A DNA stretch of 12,787 bases from JBGPBY01 sp041481485 (GCA_041481485.1 JBGPBY010000170.1:1-12787), one strand, 5' to 3'. Shown: positions 1-7,831, counted from the stretch's first letter. Made by a program: numbers and translations. The notes: a model not told the origin generated them from the sequence alone.

Positions 1-861
1 CAGTGGCTGCAGATCCGCAACCTCAGAAGCACGACGCCGGACAAGAATATCTTTCCAAATTTCGACCATACGTTGCGGCTGGCATTCGAACGCGAGCTGG
101 ATCTTTTCGTCGGCAGCATCATCCGCGAGAAACGCAGTGTTCTGGATCTATTGACGGCCGACTACACGTTTGTGAATGAGCGTCTGGCCCTGCACTATGG
201 AATTCCCAATATCTCCGGCAGCCATTTTCGGCGAGTCTCCGGCATCGACGAAACCCACAGGGGGCTGCTGGGCAAGGGCGGTATATTGCTGGTGACGTCG
301 CACGCGGATCGCACGTCGCCGGTCGTGCGCGGCAAGTGGATCCTCGACAACCTGCTGGGAACGCCGCCTCCGCCTCCACCTCCGGAAGTACCACCGCTTC
401 CAGACAATCCGGCTTCGAAGCCATTGGCGATGCGCACGCGGATGGAACAACATCGGGCAAACGCGGTCTGCGCCAACTGTCACAAGCTGATGGATCCGCT
501 GGGGCTGGCGCTGGAGAATTTCGATGCCGTGGGGGCCTGGCGCAGCGAAGACAATGGCGAACAGGTCGATGCATCCGGACAACTGGCCGACGGCACAAAT
601 ATTGATGGAATCATCGGCCTGCGCAATGCGCTCCTGAAGCATCCGGACGCGATCGCGAACACGATCACGGAGAAACTGATGACATATGCACTCGGCCGCG
701 GCCTTGAAGCGGGAGACATGCCTGCGATACGTGCGATTGTGCGAAACTCAGGCCGTGACACCTATCGATTTGTCTCTTTAATCGAGGGCGTCGTGAACAG
801 CACTCCATTTCGTATGCGGAAGGCCGAAGATCGAAAAGCCGTGGATAAGGAAAAGTCATGA
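1..861 (+). CDS. DUF1592/DUF1588/DUF1585 protein with CxxCH motif, 3' part only
   Basis: The reading frame is open from the first base, so the gene starts upstream of the window; 286 residues are visible. They match the C-terminal half of the planctomycete/acidobacterial family built from DUF1592, DUF1588 and DUF1585. Near the start are an FPNFD-type motif, 'ERELDLF' and 'DYTFVNERLALHYGIP' (end of DUF1592). The middle part has 'TSPVVRGKW', a seven-proline run and a CANCH motif at residues 157-161 (bases 469-483), followed by 'MDPLGLALENFD' (DUF1588). The end has 'KLMTYALGRGLE' and 'STPFRMR' (DUF1585). CxxCH is the covalent haem c attachment motif, so the protein is probably periplasmic and cytochrome-like; the missing N-terminus may hold a further haem domain. 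The reaction is unknown. Its stop overlaps the next start in ATGA, suggesting translational coupling. Family assignment is firm; haem loading is inferred. Confidence 0.93.
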   Translation, partial: QWLQIRNLRSTTPDKNIFPNFDHTLRLAFERELDLFVGSIIREKRSVLDLLTADYTFVNERLALHYGIPNISGSHFRRVSGIDETHRGLLGKGGILLVTSHADRTSPVVRGKWILDNLLGTPPPPPPPEVPPLPDNPASKPLAMRTRMEQHRANAVCANCHKLMDPLGLALENFDAVGAWRSEDNGEQVDASGQLADGTNIDGIIGLRNALLKHPDAIANTITEKLMTYALGRGLEAGDMPAIRAIVRNSGRDTYRFVSLIEGVVNSTPFRMRKAEDRKAVDKEKS

Positions 862-2192
862 AACAGCCCATGTTTGTGTTCAAGCGCTCGCTGTCGCGGC
901 GTACTTTTCTGCGCGGCGCCGGCGCCGCGCTCGCGCTCCCGCTAATTGACGCCATGACGCCTGCACTGACGGCAATGCCACGAACGGCGGCATCGCCACA
1001 GCGACGCCTTGGATTCGTGTATGTGCCGAACGGCATCATCATGGACCAGTTCACGCCCGCCACAGACAGCGCTGATTTCGAGATTAAGACCATCCTGAAG
1101 CCGCTCGAACCTTTCCGCGACAAGATGGTCATTGTCAGCAATCTGGTGCGCGCAGAGGCCAACAACAATCACGCCGTGTCGTCGGGCTGCTGGCTCACCG
1201 GCGTGCGGCCCAAACGCACGGATGGCCCGGACTTTCGCATTGGCACATCGATTGATCAAATCGTTGCGCAGCAGATTGGACAGGACACAACGTTTCCATC
1301 CCTGGAGCTTGCAACTGAAGACTTCTCCGGTCTTCTCGGGGCGTGCGATCCGGGCTATAGCTGCGCGTACATGAACACGCTCAACTGGCAGTCGCCGACA
1401 ACGCCGTTGCCGATGGAGATCAACCCGCGCGTCGTCTTCGAACAATTGTTCGGCGGCGGCAGCACGCCCGAAGAGCGGCTGGCGCGGATGAATTCCAACC
1501 GCAGCATTCTCGATTTCGTGGCAAACGACCTCAAGGATCTGCAGTCCGGACTCGGCGCACACGACAAGGGACGCCTGAATGAGTATCTCGATCACGTGCG
1601 CGAGATTGAGCGGCGCATTCAGCAGGCCGAGACGCAGGCGGCTCAAATCCGCACGGATGTGCCGCCAGAGCCGGTGGGCGTGCCCGAATCCTACGAGGAA
1701 CATGTCGGGCTGATGTTCGACCTGCTCGCGGTGGCCTGGCAGACGGACCTGACGCGCGTCTTCACATTCATGATGGCGCGTGAGGTGAGCCAGCGGACAT
1801 ATCCCGCACTTGGCGTCCCCGAACCTCATCATGCCGTCTCGCATCACAGCAATCGTCCGGAACTGATCGCAAAGCATACGAAGGTGAATACCTTTCACAT
1901 GCAGCTGTTCGCGCGTTTCATCGAACGGCTGCGATCCACGCCGGACGGCGACGGTTCGCTGCTGGATCATTCACTGATCGCCTATGGCAGCGGTATGAGC
2001 GATGGAAACGGACACACGGGATCGCCGTTGCCGTTGGTCCTCGTTGGCGGCGGATCCGGAACCGTGCGCGGCAATCGCCACATCCGGACGCCCCAGAACA
2101 CGCCGATGGCGAATGTGCTGTTGAACATATCGCAGAAATTCGGTGTGGAACAGACGGCGTTCGGCATCAGCACGGGGACAGTAGGACTATGA
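858..2192 (+). CDS. DUF1552 family protein, Tat-exported
   Basis: This 444-residue protein begins with a twin-arginine signal (SRRTFLRG, RR at residues 14-15) and a hydrophobic Ala/Leu stretch ending near residue 39, so it should be exported folded to the periplasm. Family hallmarks follow: 'LGFVYVPNGII' (51-61), 'NNNHAVSSGCWLTG' (102-115), 'EYLDHVREIERRI' (242-254), 'EPHHAVSHHSN' (322-332) and a C-terminal 'GSGMSDGNGHTGSPLPLVLVGG' region (from about 377). The last region recalls the end of DUF1501 proteins. Length is normal for DUF1552. No enzymatic function is established for this family. The many conserved His, Asp and Asn residues would suit a metal or cofactor site, but that is inference. 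The start is supported by AAGGA at 847-851 and by the 4-base overlap with the upstream gene. DUF1592 and DUF1552 genes are, from memory, usual neighbours in Acidobacteriota, Planctomycetota and related groups. Confidence 0.94.
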   Translation: MKQPMFVFKRSLSRRTFLRGAGAALALPLIDAMTPALTAMPRTAASPQRRLGFVYVPNGIIMDQFTPATDSADFEIKTILKPLEPFRDKMVIVSNLVRAEANNNHAVSSGCWLTGVRPKRTDGPDFRIGTSIDQIVAQQIGQDTTFPSLELATEDFSGLLGACDPGYSCAYMNTLNWQSPTTPLPMEINPRVVFEQLFGGGSTPEERLARMNSNRSILDFVANDLKDLQSGLGAHDKGRLNEYLDHVREIERRIQQAETQAAQIRTDVPPEPVGVPESYEEHVGLMFDLLAVAWQTDLTRVFTFMMAREVSQRTYPALGVPEPHHAVSHHSNRPELIAKHTKVNTFHMQLFARFIERLRSTPDGDGSLLDHSLIAYGSGMSDGNGHTGSPLPLVLVGGGSGTVRGNRHIRTPQNTPMANVLLNISQKFGVEQTAFGISTGTVGL

Positions 2193-3721
2193 GGATTGCC
2201 ATCGCAGGAATGCTGGCGGCAGGACTGATGGTGCTCGGCACGTTGTCTGCGGCGCAAAACAATTCGCGTCTCGCCGAAGTTGTTCATTCCGGCGATGCCG
2301 CCGCTGCCATGGAGTTGCTCAAGAAAGGAACTTCCGGCAACGCTGCCGAAGCGGATGGCACGACGGCGCTGCATTGGGCGGTACAGTTCGATGACGTTCG
2401 TTTAGCGCAGTCACTCCTGAACTCTGGTGCAAAGGTTCGTGCATCGAATCGCTATGGCGTCACTCCGCTGGAAATTGCTGCGATTAACGGCAGCGCGCCC
2501 ATGGTGGAACTGCTTCTCAAAGCGGGTGCGGATCCGAATGCTTCATCCGGCGAAGGCCAGACGGTGATCATGGCTGCGGCGCGCACGGGAAAGCCGGCGC
2601 CGCTGAAGCTGTTGCTGAAAGCCGGCGCCGATCCAAACGCCGCCGAGCGTCAGTTTGGCGAAACCGCGTTGATGTGGGCTGCGGGTCACGACAATGGTGA
2701 AGCCGTTCGAGTGCTCATTGCGGGAGGCGCGAAACCCGATACTCGCTCCACTGAAATCAATTTGCCGAAGGCGCCTGTCGATTTCTCTTTCGCGGTGGCC
2801 ACGGCGCTGCCTCGCGGAAGCATGACCGCGCTCATGTACGCGGCCCGGCAGGGCCAGATCAATGGAGTTACTGCTCTCGCGGATGCCGGCGCGAATCTGA
2901 ATGTCGCCGATCCGGAAGGCTCGACGGCGATGGTCATTGCCATCATCAATGCGCACTACGAGGTGGCGGCGCGGCTCGCCGAGAAGGGCGCCGATCCGAA
3001 CATCGGTGATGCTGCGGGTATGGCGGCGCTGTACGCGGCAGTGGACATGATGCATCCGGCATCCCTGACCAACCGGCCGCCGCAGGTGGTGACCGGGCGT
3101 TTGTCTGCAGCGGATCTGGTGACGGTGCTCCTGAAGCATGGGGCAGATCCGAATCTGGCGCTTCGTGCTCCACTTCTCATGAGGCAGCACAACGGGGGCG
3201 ATACGACGCTGGCTGCCGGCGCGACGCCGCTGATGCGCGCAGCAAAGGCTCTCGATATCGATATCATAAAAGCCCTGCTCGAATATCATGCCGATCCTTC
3301 GCGTACCCTCGCAAATGGCACCACCACATTATCTATAGCAATGTCAGGACGCGGAGCCCGCACGCTGACACCGGAAACGCCGATGTACCAGGCGGTCCGG
3401 CTGATGCTGGAACATGGCGCCAACGTTAACGCTGCAGGCGCCAATGGTGCGACGCTGCTGCATCAAAGCCTGGACCGCGGCGCAGCATTCGTCCGTCTGC
3501 TCGTGGAACACGGAGCGAAATTGGACCTTAAAGACGGAAGCGGCAGAACGCCGCTCGACATCGCGCTTGGCGCGGCGCCTTCGGGCCCCGCTGCTCCGGC
3601 AGGACGCGGCGCCCGCGGAGGTCCACCGGGACCTGCCGCAGCAGGTCCCGCACCTGCAGTTGACGCCGCCACCATTGCGGTTCTGCGCGGGCAGTCATCT
3701 TCCAAATCTGATCGAAAGTAA
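2189..3721 (+). CDS. Exported ankyrin-repeat protein
   Basis: This 510-residue protein has a Sec-type signal peptide (short basic start, hydrophobic core at residues 3-18, likely cleavage after the 'LSAA' at 19-22), so it should work in the periplasm or cell surface. About ten to twelve ankyrin repeats follow from residue 24 to 465, recognisable by recurrent 'G.TAL..AA' and 'LL..GADPN' motifs (clear units near 56, 89, 122, 156, 211, 244, 344, 377, 419 and 451). Longer insertions interrupt the solenoid near 188-210, 283-303 and 388-398. The tail (about 461-490) is rich in Pro, Gly and Ala and is probably disordered. Ankyrin solenoids bind proteins; none of the visible parts looks catalytic. 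The ATGA overlap with the DUF1552 gene and the GGGGA at 2174-2178 suggest coupled translation. A partner role for the haem-motif and DUF1552 proteins is inferred from this arrangement only. Confidence 0.92.
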   Translation: MRIAIAGMLAAGLMVLGTLSAAQNNSRLAEVVHSGDAAAAMELLKKGTSGNAAEADGTTALHWAVQFDDVRLAQSLLNSGAKVRASNRYGVTPLEIAAINGSAPMVELLLKAGADPNASSGEGQTVIMAAARTGKPAPLKLLLKAGADPNAAERQFGETALMWAAGHDNGEAVRVLIAGGAKPDTRSTEINLPKAPVDFSFAVATALPRGSMTALMYAARQGQINGVTALADAGANLNVADPEGSTAMVIAIINAHYEVAARLAEKGADPNIGDAAGMAALYAAVDMMHPASLTNRPPQVVTGRLSAADLVTVLLKHGADPNLALRAPLLMRQHNGGDTTLAAGATPLMRAAKALDIDIIKALLEYHADPSRTLANGTTTLSIAMSGRGARTLTPETPMYQAVRLMLEHGANVNAAGANGATLLHQSLDRGAAFVRLLVEHGAKLDLKDGSGRTPLDIALGAAPSGPAAPAGRGARGGPPGPAAAGPAPAVDAATIAVLRGQSSSKSDRK

Positions 3722-3768
3722 CGTTTGAGACCAATTGCGGACAGTCTCGTTTCCAGTTGTTGTACTGC

Positions 3769-3930
3769 TCAACGCATCGCAATCAAAAGAATGCCGAGGG
3801 CTGCCAACACAAAGCCGGCGAGGGACTGAAAACTGAGCCCTTCGCGTAAAACGATGATGCCAAGCATGGCTGCGAATGCAATACCGCCCAGGCGGATTAC
3901 CGGAGTACCGACAGAGAGCACGGAAGCCAT
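3769..3930 (-). pseudogene. C-terminal remnant of an EamA/DMT transporter
   Basis: The minus strand encodes 53 residues that read like the last two or three helices of a drug/metabolite transporter: a 'SVGTPVIRLGG' helix start, a helix with 'AAMLGIIVLREGLS' (the typical E-x-L loop before the final helix) and a last helix 'LAGFVLAALGILLIAMR' just before TGA. Full EamA proteins are about 280-300 residues with ten helices, and small multidrug-type members about 110, so this is a fragment. The frame meets a TAA three codons before the ATG, inside the left flank of the toxin-antitoxin operator, and no other part of the transporter is seen beyond the module. It is probably a relic truncated by acquisition of that module; a tiny expressed membrane protein is less likely. 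Confidence 0.62.
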
Positions 3931-3935
3931 CCGGT

Positions 3936-3963
3936 GTTATACTTCGTAACGAAAAAGTATAAC
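3936..3963. promoter_or_regulatory. Inverted-repeat operator/promoter of the toxin-antitoxin genes
   Basis: A perfect 9-bp inverted repeat, GTTATACTT (3936-3944) and AAGTATAAC (3955-3963), has a 10-base spacer that itself overlaps a smaller TTCG-taa-CGAA palindrome (3943-3953). It lies directly before the Shine-Dalgarno of the antitoxin gene. The left arm contains TATACT and the right arm TATAAC, both possible -10 elements, so bound protein would cover the promoter. AbrB-fold antitoxins commonly autorepress through such palindromes; binding here is inferred from position and symmetry. Confidence 0.65.
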
Positions 3964-3975
3964 GGAGGCTGAGCT

Positions 3976-4224
3976 GTGGCTGTTGTAACGGTTTCCCAAA
4001 AGGGATGGATCGTCATTCCTTCCGAACTTCGCGCGAAGTATCGCTGGAATACGGGCGACCGCGTTCAGGTTGTGGATTACGGAGGAGTCGTCAGCCTGGT
4101 CCCGCTTTTGCGCAATCCGGACGATGAAGGCATGGGAGCCCTCAAAGTAGCAGGCCGATCGTTGTTAAAGGCTCGAAAGCGGATACGAAAACAAGAGCAG
4201 CGGCGTGAAAGAGTCCGCAAGTAA
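3976..4224 (+). CDS. AbrB/MazE-fold antitoxin (VapB-like)
   Basis: This 82-residue protein starts with a GTG seven bases after GGAGG (3964-3968). Residues 1-45 form a SpoVT/AbrB swapped-hairpin DNA-binding domain: 'VTVSQKGWIVIPSELRAKY' followed by 'W.TGD.V.VVDYGG.VSLVPL', the standard pattern of these antitoxins. The C-terminal part from about residue 60 is strikingly basic (Lys/Arg in more than half of the last 22 positions). It would be the toxin-binding segment; an arginine from this region often enters the PIN active site in VapBC complexes. The gene overlaps the toxin gene by 20 bases, the usual coupled arrangement. The expected role is to neutralise the downstream PIN RNase and, with it, repress the shared promoter at the inverted repeat just upstream. 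Confidence 0.88.
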   Translation: MAVVTVSQKGWIVIPSELRAKYRWNTGDRVQVVDYGGVVSLVPLLRNPDDEGMGALKVAGRSLLKARKRIRKQEQRRERVRK

Positions 4225-4633
4225 GATCGTCGTATTCGATTCCTGGGCGATGATGGCCTATCTCGACGGTGAGCCTGCGGCGCAAGAAATTCGGCAGATG
4301 CTCCGAAAAGCGCGAAAGAAAGAACTGAGGGCGCTTTTCTCGCTGATCAGCTATGGAGAGTGTCTCTATATCATCGAGCGAGAACAAGGCGTCCAGTCCG
4401 CCCAGCGCGCCATCGGCATAATCGACCAGCTTGCCCTGCACATCGTTCCTGTCGACCGACCCCTGGTATTCGCGGCAGCCAGATTTAAAGCCTTATATCC
4501 AATTTCTTATGCCGACGCTTTCAGCGTCGCAGTGGCAAAGCTGCACAATGGAAGCGTTCTGACAGGCGACCCCGAATTCAAAGCCGTTGAGCACGAAATC
4601 GGGATTCACTGGTTGTCCGATAGCCGCAAATGA
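4205..4633 (+). CDS. PIN-domain toxin (VapC-like ribonuclease)
   Basis: This 142-residue protein is a single PIN domain of normal VapC length. Four acidic residues expected at the Mg2+ site can be placed: Asp12 in 'VVFDSWAMMAYL', Glu52 in 'SYGECLY', Asp104 in 'SYADAFSVA' and Asp122 in 'LTGDPEF'. VapC toxins are endoribonucleases that cut tRNA or rRNA and stop translation when the antitoxin is lost; the RNA target of this one cannot be told from sequence. The GTG start at 4205 is preferred because the next in-frame Met codons lie after Asp12 and would remove a catalytic residue. No strong Shine-Dalgarno is seen, so translation is probably coupled to the antitoxin gene, which overlaps by 20 bases. 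All catalytic residues are present, so the toxin looks intact. Confidence 0.88.
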   Translation: MKESASKIVVFDSWAMMAYLDGEPAAQEIRQMLRKARKKELRALFSLISYGECLYIIEREQGVQSAQRAIGIIDQLALHIVPVDRPLVFAAARFKALYPISYADAFSVAVAKLHNGSVLTGDPEFKAVEHEIGIHWLSDSRK

Positions 4634-5029
4634 TCGCCAACAGTTTCATTCTCATTACATCTGTCCTTGAACTCTGGGTCGCGCCCAATCCATGCTCCAC
4701 TTCGAATCAAAGGCCGAAGCTCTTCCTGAATTTGCATGTTGCCCCGGCGACGCAGGAACTCACGCAATGTAGCTGTGACTCGAGAACGGCAGGCGGTCGT
4801 GTGATTTGACATTCTCCCGTAATTTCGATGGATCGACGCCGCCCCCTCGTTTATGCTGCCTACTCTTAAAGAGTACGTCCGAGGCTCCGACAATCAGATC
4901 CAGGGTGGTCCTCAGCGAGTCCTTCGAAAAATATTCCCTGGTGTGACGGGTTTCCGCATCCATTTCCGCTTAACAGTAAAGAGACCCGGGAATCGCCATC
5001 CCCCGGCTGAAGAGAAAACGGAGTAATTC
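4634..5029. other. Intergenic gap with no supported gene
   Basis: This 396-base stretch separates the toxin gene from the receptor gene. Two overlapping minus-strand open frames (4760-4963, 67 codons; 4606-4893, 95 codons) are present, but neither gives a recognisable family, neither has a convincing ribosome site, and the second runs into the toxin gene. They could be the decayed remains of one gene in two frames. The right end carries the receptor's Shine-Dalgarno (GGAG, 5020-5023). I see no clear terminator, tRNA or riboswitch. Confidence 0.5.
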
Positions 5030-7831
5030 ATGAACATCGAGAGACGAAGGCAATCCGCCATTCGGGTGCGGTGGAGCCTCTTATTTTGGGTTGCTGCCCT
5101 GTGGGTTCTGCTTCCCTGTCTGACTGCCGCGCAGGGGTTGATGGGAGCCCTTAACGGAACGGTCCACGATGCAAGTGAGGCCGCCATTCCGGGTGCTGTC
5201 GTGAGTGTCAGCTCTCCTGAGCTAATAGGAGGTCCGACGACACGTACCTCGGACGATAAAGGGACATTCCGCTTTTCGGAACTGCCTCCGGGTGACTACG
5301 TGCTTGAGATCCAGATGCCGGGATTCACGAACTATCACAAAGATGCACTTCGCATCCCCGCAAGCGCCACCCTATTTATAGCGGCGAGGATGGTGGTCAC
5401 CGGCGGTGCAAATTCGATCTATGTCGAGGGAGCGGGCTCAGGTATAGACGTACGAAATCCCGGGTTCAGCACGAACTTCGGGAGCGAGTATCTCAGAGCG
5501 ATTCCGACGCGGCGGTCGAATTTCCTGGACTACGGCAGGTGGGCCCCTTTCGCCTCCCCCACCTCACCTACAAGCGGCACCACGAACACGTTGTCCGTGG
5601 CCGGCTCCGCCACCAACGAGAACCAGTTTCTCTTCGACGGCACGATCATAACCTGCTCGTGTAATGGCGTAGCGCGAGTGGAGCCGGGCATCGACTTCAT
5701 ACAGGAAATACAAATTCAGTCTGTGGGGGCATCCGCCGAATACGGCTATGTCCAGGGGGCGGTGATCAACGCTGTCACCAAACAAGGAAGTAATCGCCTT
5801 CGGTATGACGCATCCTACTATGGCCAGCCGGCCGGTCTCGCGAGCCGGCCTGTCCTGTTCCCATTGACGGCGCCAAAGACCGGGCAGAGCGGGTACGAGC
5901 GGGTCAAATTCCAGGATTTTACGACGGGCCTTGGCGGCCCTGTCGTTCGGGATCGGGCGTGGTTCTACGCCGGATACCAGCACCAGCGCGACTCCGACAG
6001 TCAGCCGGGCACCGACCCCGCATTTCCGAGAAAGTACGAACAGGACAAGATTTTCACGAAGCTTACCTGGAAACCCGCTCAGAGCCTGCAGTTGGATTCC
6101 AGCTTCCATGACGAATTCTGGGTCAACCCCGATCGTCCGACGTACGTGACGCCGTGGGAAGCGATCGTGCGCCCGCACGGCTCGACGCCAGCGTTGAACT
6201 TCCATCTGGCGCACACGTTGTCGCCCGCTACCTATTGGGATGTGCGTGTCGGCCGGTACGTCTTTTCTCGAAATGAAGAACCGAACACCGGCAGTCTGAC
6301 AACGCCCAGCCATTTCGACCGCGTGACCGGTGTCACGAGTGGCGGTCCGCCGCGGATCGGGACGCTGACGATCGAGCGCACAACAGCCAAGGCGACCCTT
6401 AACCACTACCAGCCCGGGTTCCTGGGGACCGATCATCAGTGGAAAGTGGGAGTGCAGGTCGAACGGGGCGAACACCGCTCGCGCGGATTCATTCCGACCG
6501 GCGTGAGGTACAACGACGACAACGGACAGCCGGCGGAGGCCGTCTCAAGCCCTCCCTCCAACCTCGGTGGTGTGTTTGTCACAGGCTCCGCGTTCGCGAC
6601 CGATGCGATAAGCGTGGGGCCCTTGACGATTAGCGCCGGAGTGCGGTTTGACCACACTCGCGCGTTCCATCAAGACCTGCCGGCGCTCGATCCGCAAGGT
6701 GTCGAAACCACCCAGATCATCCGCGGCCAGGGCACGCTCTATACCTGGAACCTGTGGTCGCCACGCCTGGGTGTGGCAGCGAAGCTTACCGGGGATGGCC
6801 GCACGATTCTGCGGTCGAGCTGGGGACGTTTCAGCCAGGGCGTGCTGACCGGAGAACTGGAGCCCTTCCACCCTGGTGCAACCGCGACAACGACCAGGTC
6901 CTTTGTTGCAACAACCGGCGACTACACCGGTACGGCCCGAGTGGTGGATCCCAAGATCAACTTGCAGCTCGATCCTCACATGCGTGCGCCGCATACGGAC
7001 GAGTTCAGCATTGGAGTGGATCGCGAAGTCGGCCGCCATCTGGCGCTCTCGGCCGCCTACGTTCGCAAAGACGGCGCCAACTTCATCGGCTGGACCGATG
7101 TCGGCGGACAATATCGTGAAGAAACGCGGACATTGGCGGATGGCCGCAGCATTCCCGTATTCGTGCTTACCAATGCTCCATCCGCTCGCCGCTTCAAGCT
7201 CACGAATCCGCCGGAATACTCGCTGACGTACAACGGCTTCGTCATGGCCGTCGAAAAACGCCGATCTCACGGATGGCAGGCGTTTGGTTCTTATACATTC
7301 TCGAAAGCCTTCGGGCTGCTGCCTTCCAGCGGGACGACCGCTGCCGGCGCGCAGGCCAGCACCATAAGCCCTCCGCAACCTCTCACATTCGGGCGCGATC
7401 CCAACGACCTCACCAATGCGCGTGGCCTGCTGCCAAACGACAGACCCCACATGTTCCGAGTAATGGGCAGCGTCGATGTGCCGCGCACCGGTGTTACGCT
7501 TGCCGCCAATTTGCAGTACTTCAGCGGCAAGCCGTGGGCGGCCACGGCGCAGACCGGGCAACTGCCCCAGGGCGACTTGCGCATTCTGATCGAACCGCGC
7601 GGCTCGCGCAGAATGTCGTCGCAATCGCCGCTCGACGTGCGCGTGTCGAGGGCGTTCCACTTCGGCGACCAACGAGTCGAGCTGCTTGTGGATGTGCTCA
7701 ATGTGCTCAACGACTCGGCCGAGGAAGGCTTGGCGACGGACAATCTGTTCAGCGCGAATTTCAATCGGCCCACGATCTTCATGGACCCGCGTCGCGTAAT
7801 GTTCGGCGTAAGGTTGAACCTGAGTCGTTAG
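5030..7831 (+). CDS. Oar-like TonB-dependent outer-membrane receptor
   Basis: This 933-residue protein has an N-terminal signal (basic residues 5-14, hydrophobic core 16-32, likely cleavage near 34). A carboxypeptidase-regulatory-like beta-sandwich follows at about 38-120 ('LNGTVHDASEAAIPGA', 'DDKGTFRFSELPPGDY'). A plug-like domain at about 135-250 contains 'AGSATNENQFLFDG' and 'GYVQGAVINAVTKQGSN', and the rest is a long beta-barrel with alternating aromatic strands. This is the architecture of the Oar/OmpA-related receptors expanded in Acidobacteriota. They are thought to import or bind large substrates, often oligosaccharides or peptides, but no substrate can be deduced here. I could not identify a TonB box. 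A CSC pair (Cys209, Cys211) in the plug is unusual. The chain ends 'FGVRLNLSR', without the usual terminal aromatic residue. GGAG six bases upstream supports the ATG. It appears monocistronic. Confidence 0.92.
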   Translation: MNIERRRQSAIRVRWSLLFWVAALWVLLPCLTAAQGLMGALNGTVHDASEAAIPGAVVSVSSPELIGGPTTRTSDDKGTFRFSELPPGDYVLEIQMPGFTNYHKDALRIPASATLFIAARMVVTGGANSIYVEGAGSGIDVRNPGFSTNFGSEYLRAIPTRRSNFLDYGRWAPFASPTSPTSGTTNTLSVAGSATNENQFLFDGTIITCSCNGVARVEPGIDFIQEIQIQSVGASAEYGYVQGAVINAVTKQGSNRLRYDASYYGQPAGLASRPVLFPLTAPKTGQSGYERVKFQDFTTGLGGPVVRDRAWFYAGYQHQRDSDSQPGTDPAFPRKYEQDKIFTKLTWKPAQSLQLDSSFHDEFWVNPDRPTYVTPWEAIVRPHGSTPALNFHLAHTLSPATYWDVRVGRYVFSRNEEPNTGSLTTPSHFDRVTGVTSGGPPRIGTLTIERTTAKATLNHYQPGFLGTDHQWKVGVQVERGEHRSRGFIPTGVRYNDDNGQPAEAVSSPPSNLGGVFVTGSAFATDAISVGPLTISAGVRFDHTRAFHQDLPALDPQGVETTQIIRGQGTLYTWNLWSPRLGVAAKLTGDGRTILRSSWGRFSQGVLTGELEPFHPGATATTTRSFVATTGDYTGTARVVDPKINLQLDPHMRAPHTDEFSIGVDREVGRHLALSAAYVRKDGANFIGWTDVGGQYREETRTLADGRSIPVFVLTNAPSARRFKLTNPPEYSLTYNGFVMAVEKRRSHGWQAFGSYTFSKAFGLLPSSGTTAAGAQASTISPPQPLTFGRDPNDLTNARGLLPNDRPHMFRVMGSVDVPRTGVTLAANLQYFSGKPWAATAQTGQLPQGDLRILIEPRGSRRMSSQSPLDVRVSRAFHFGDQRVELLVDVLNVLNDSAEEGLATDNLFSANFNRPTIFMDPRRVMFGVRLNLSR

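Noticed and set aside
364..384. Proline run as an unusual repeat or slippage tract
   Set aside because: A proline run at this place is a usual feature of the DUF1588 family linker, so it is not noteworthy in itself.
942..1970. Long minus-strand frame of 342 codons opposite the DUF1552 gene
   Set aside because: It is the shadow of a clear family member with Tat signal on the plus strand; its translation has no recognisable motifs and odd composition.
3727..3748. GAGAC...GTCTC stem after the ankyrin gene as a terminator
   Set aside because: The stem has only five pairs, the loop is 12 bases and there is no real T run, so it is not above chance.
6545..7672. Minus-strand frame of 375 codons opposite the receptor gene
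   Set aside because: It is the shadow of beta-barrel coding sequence; Arg- and Ala-rich translation with no family resemblance.
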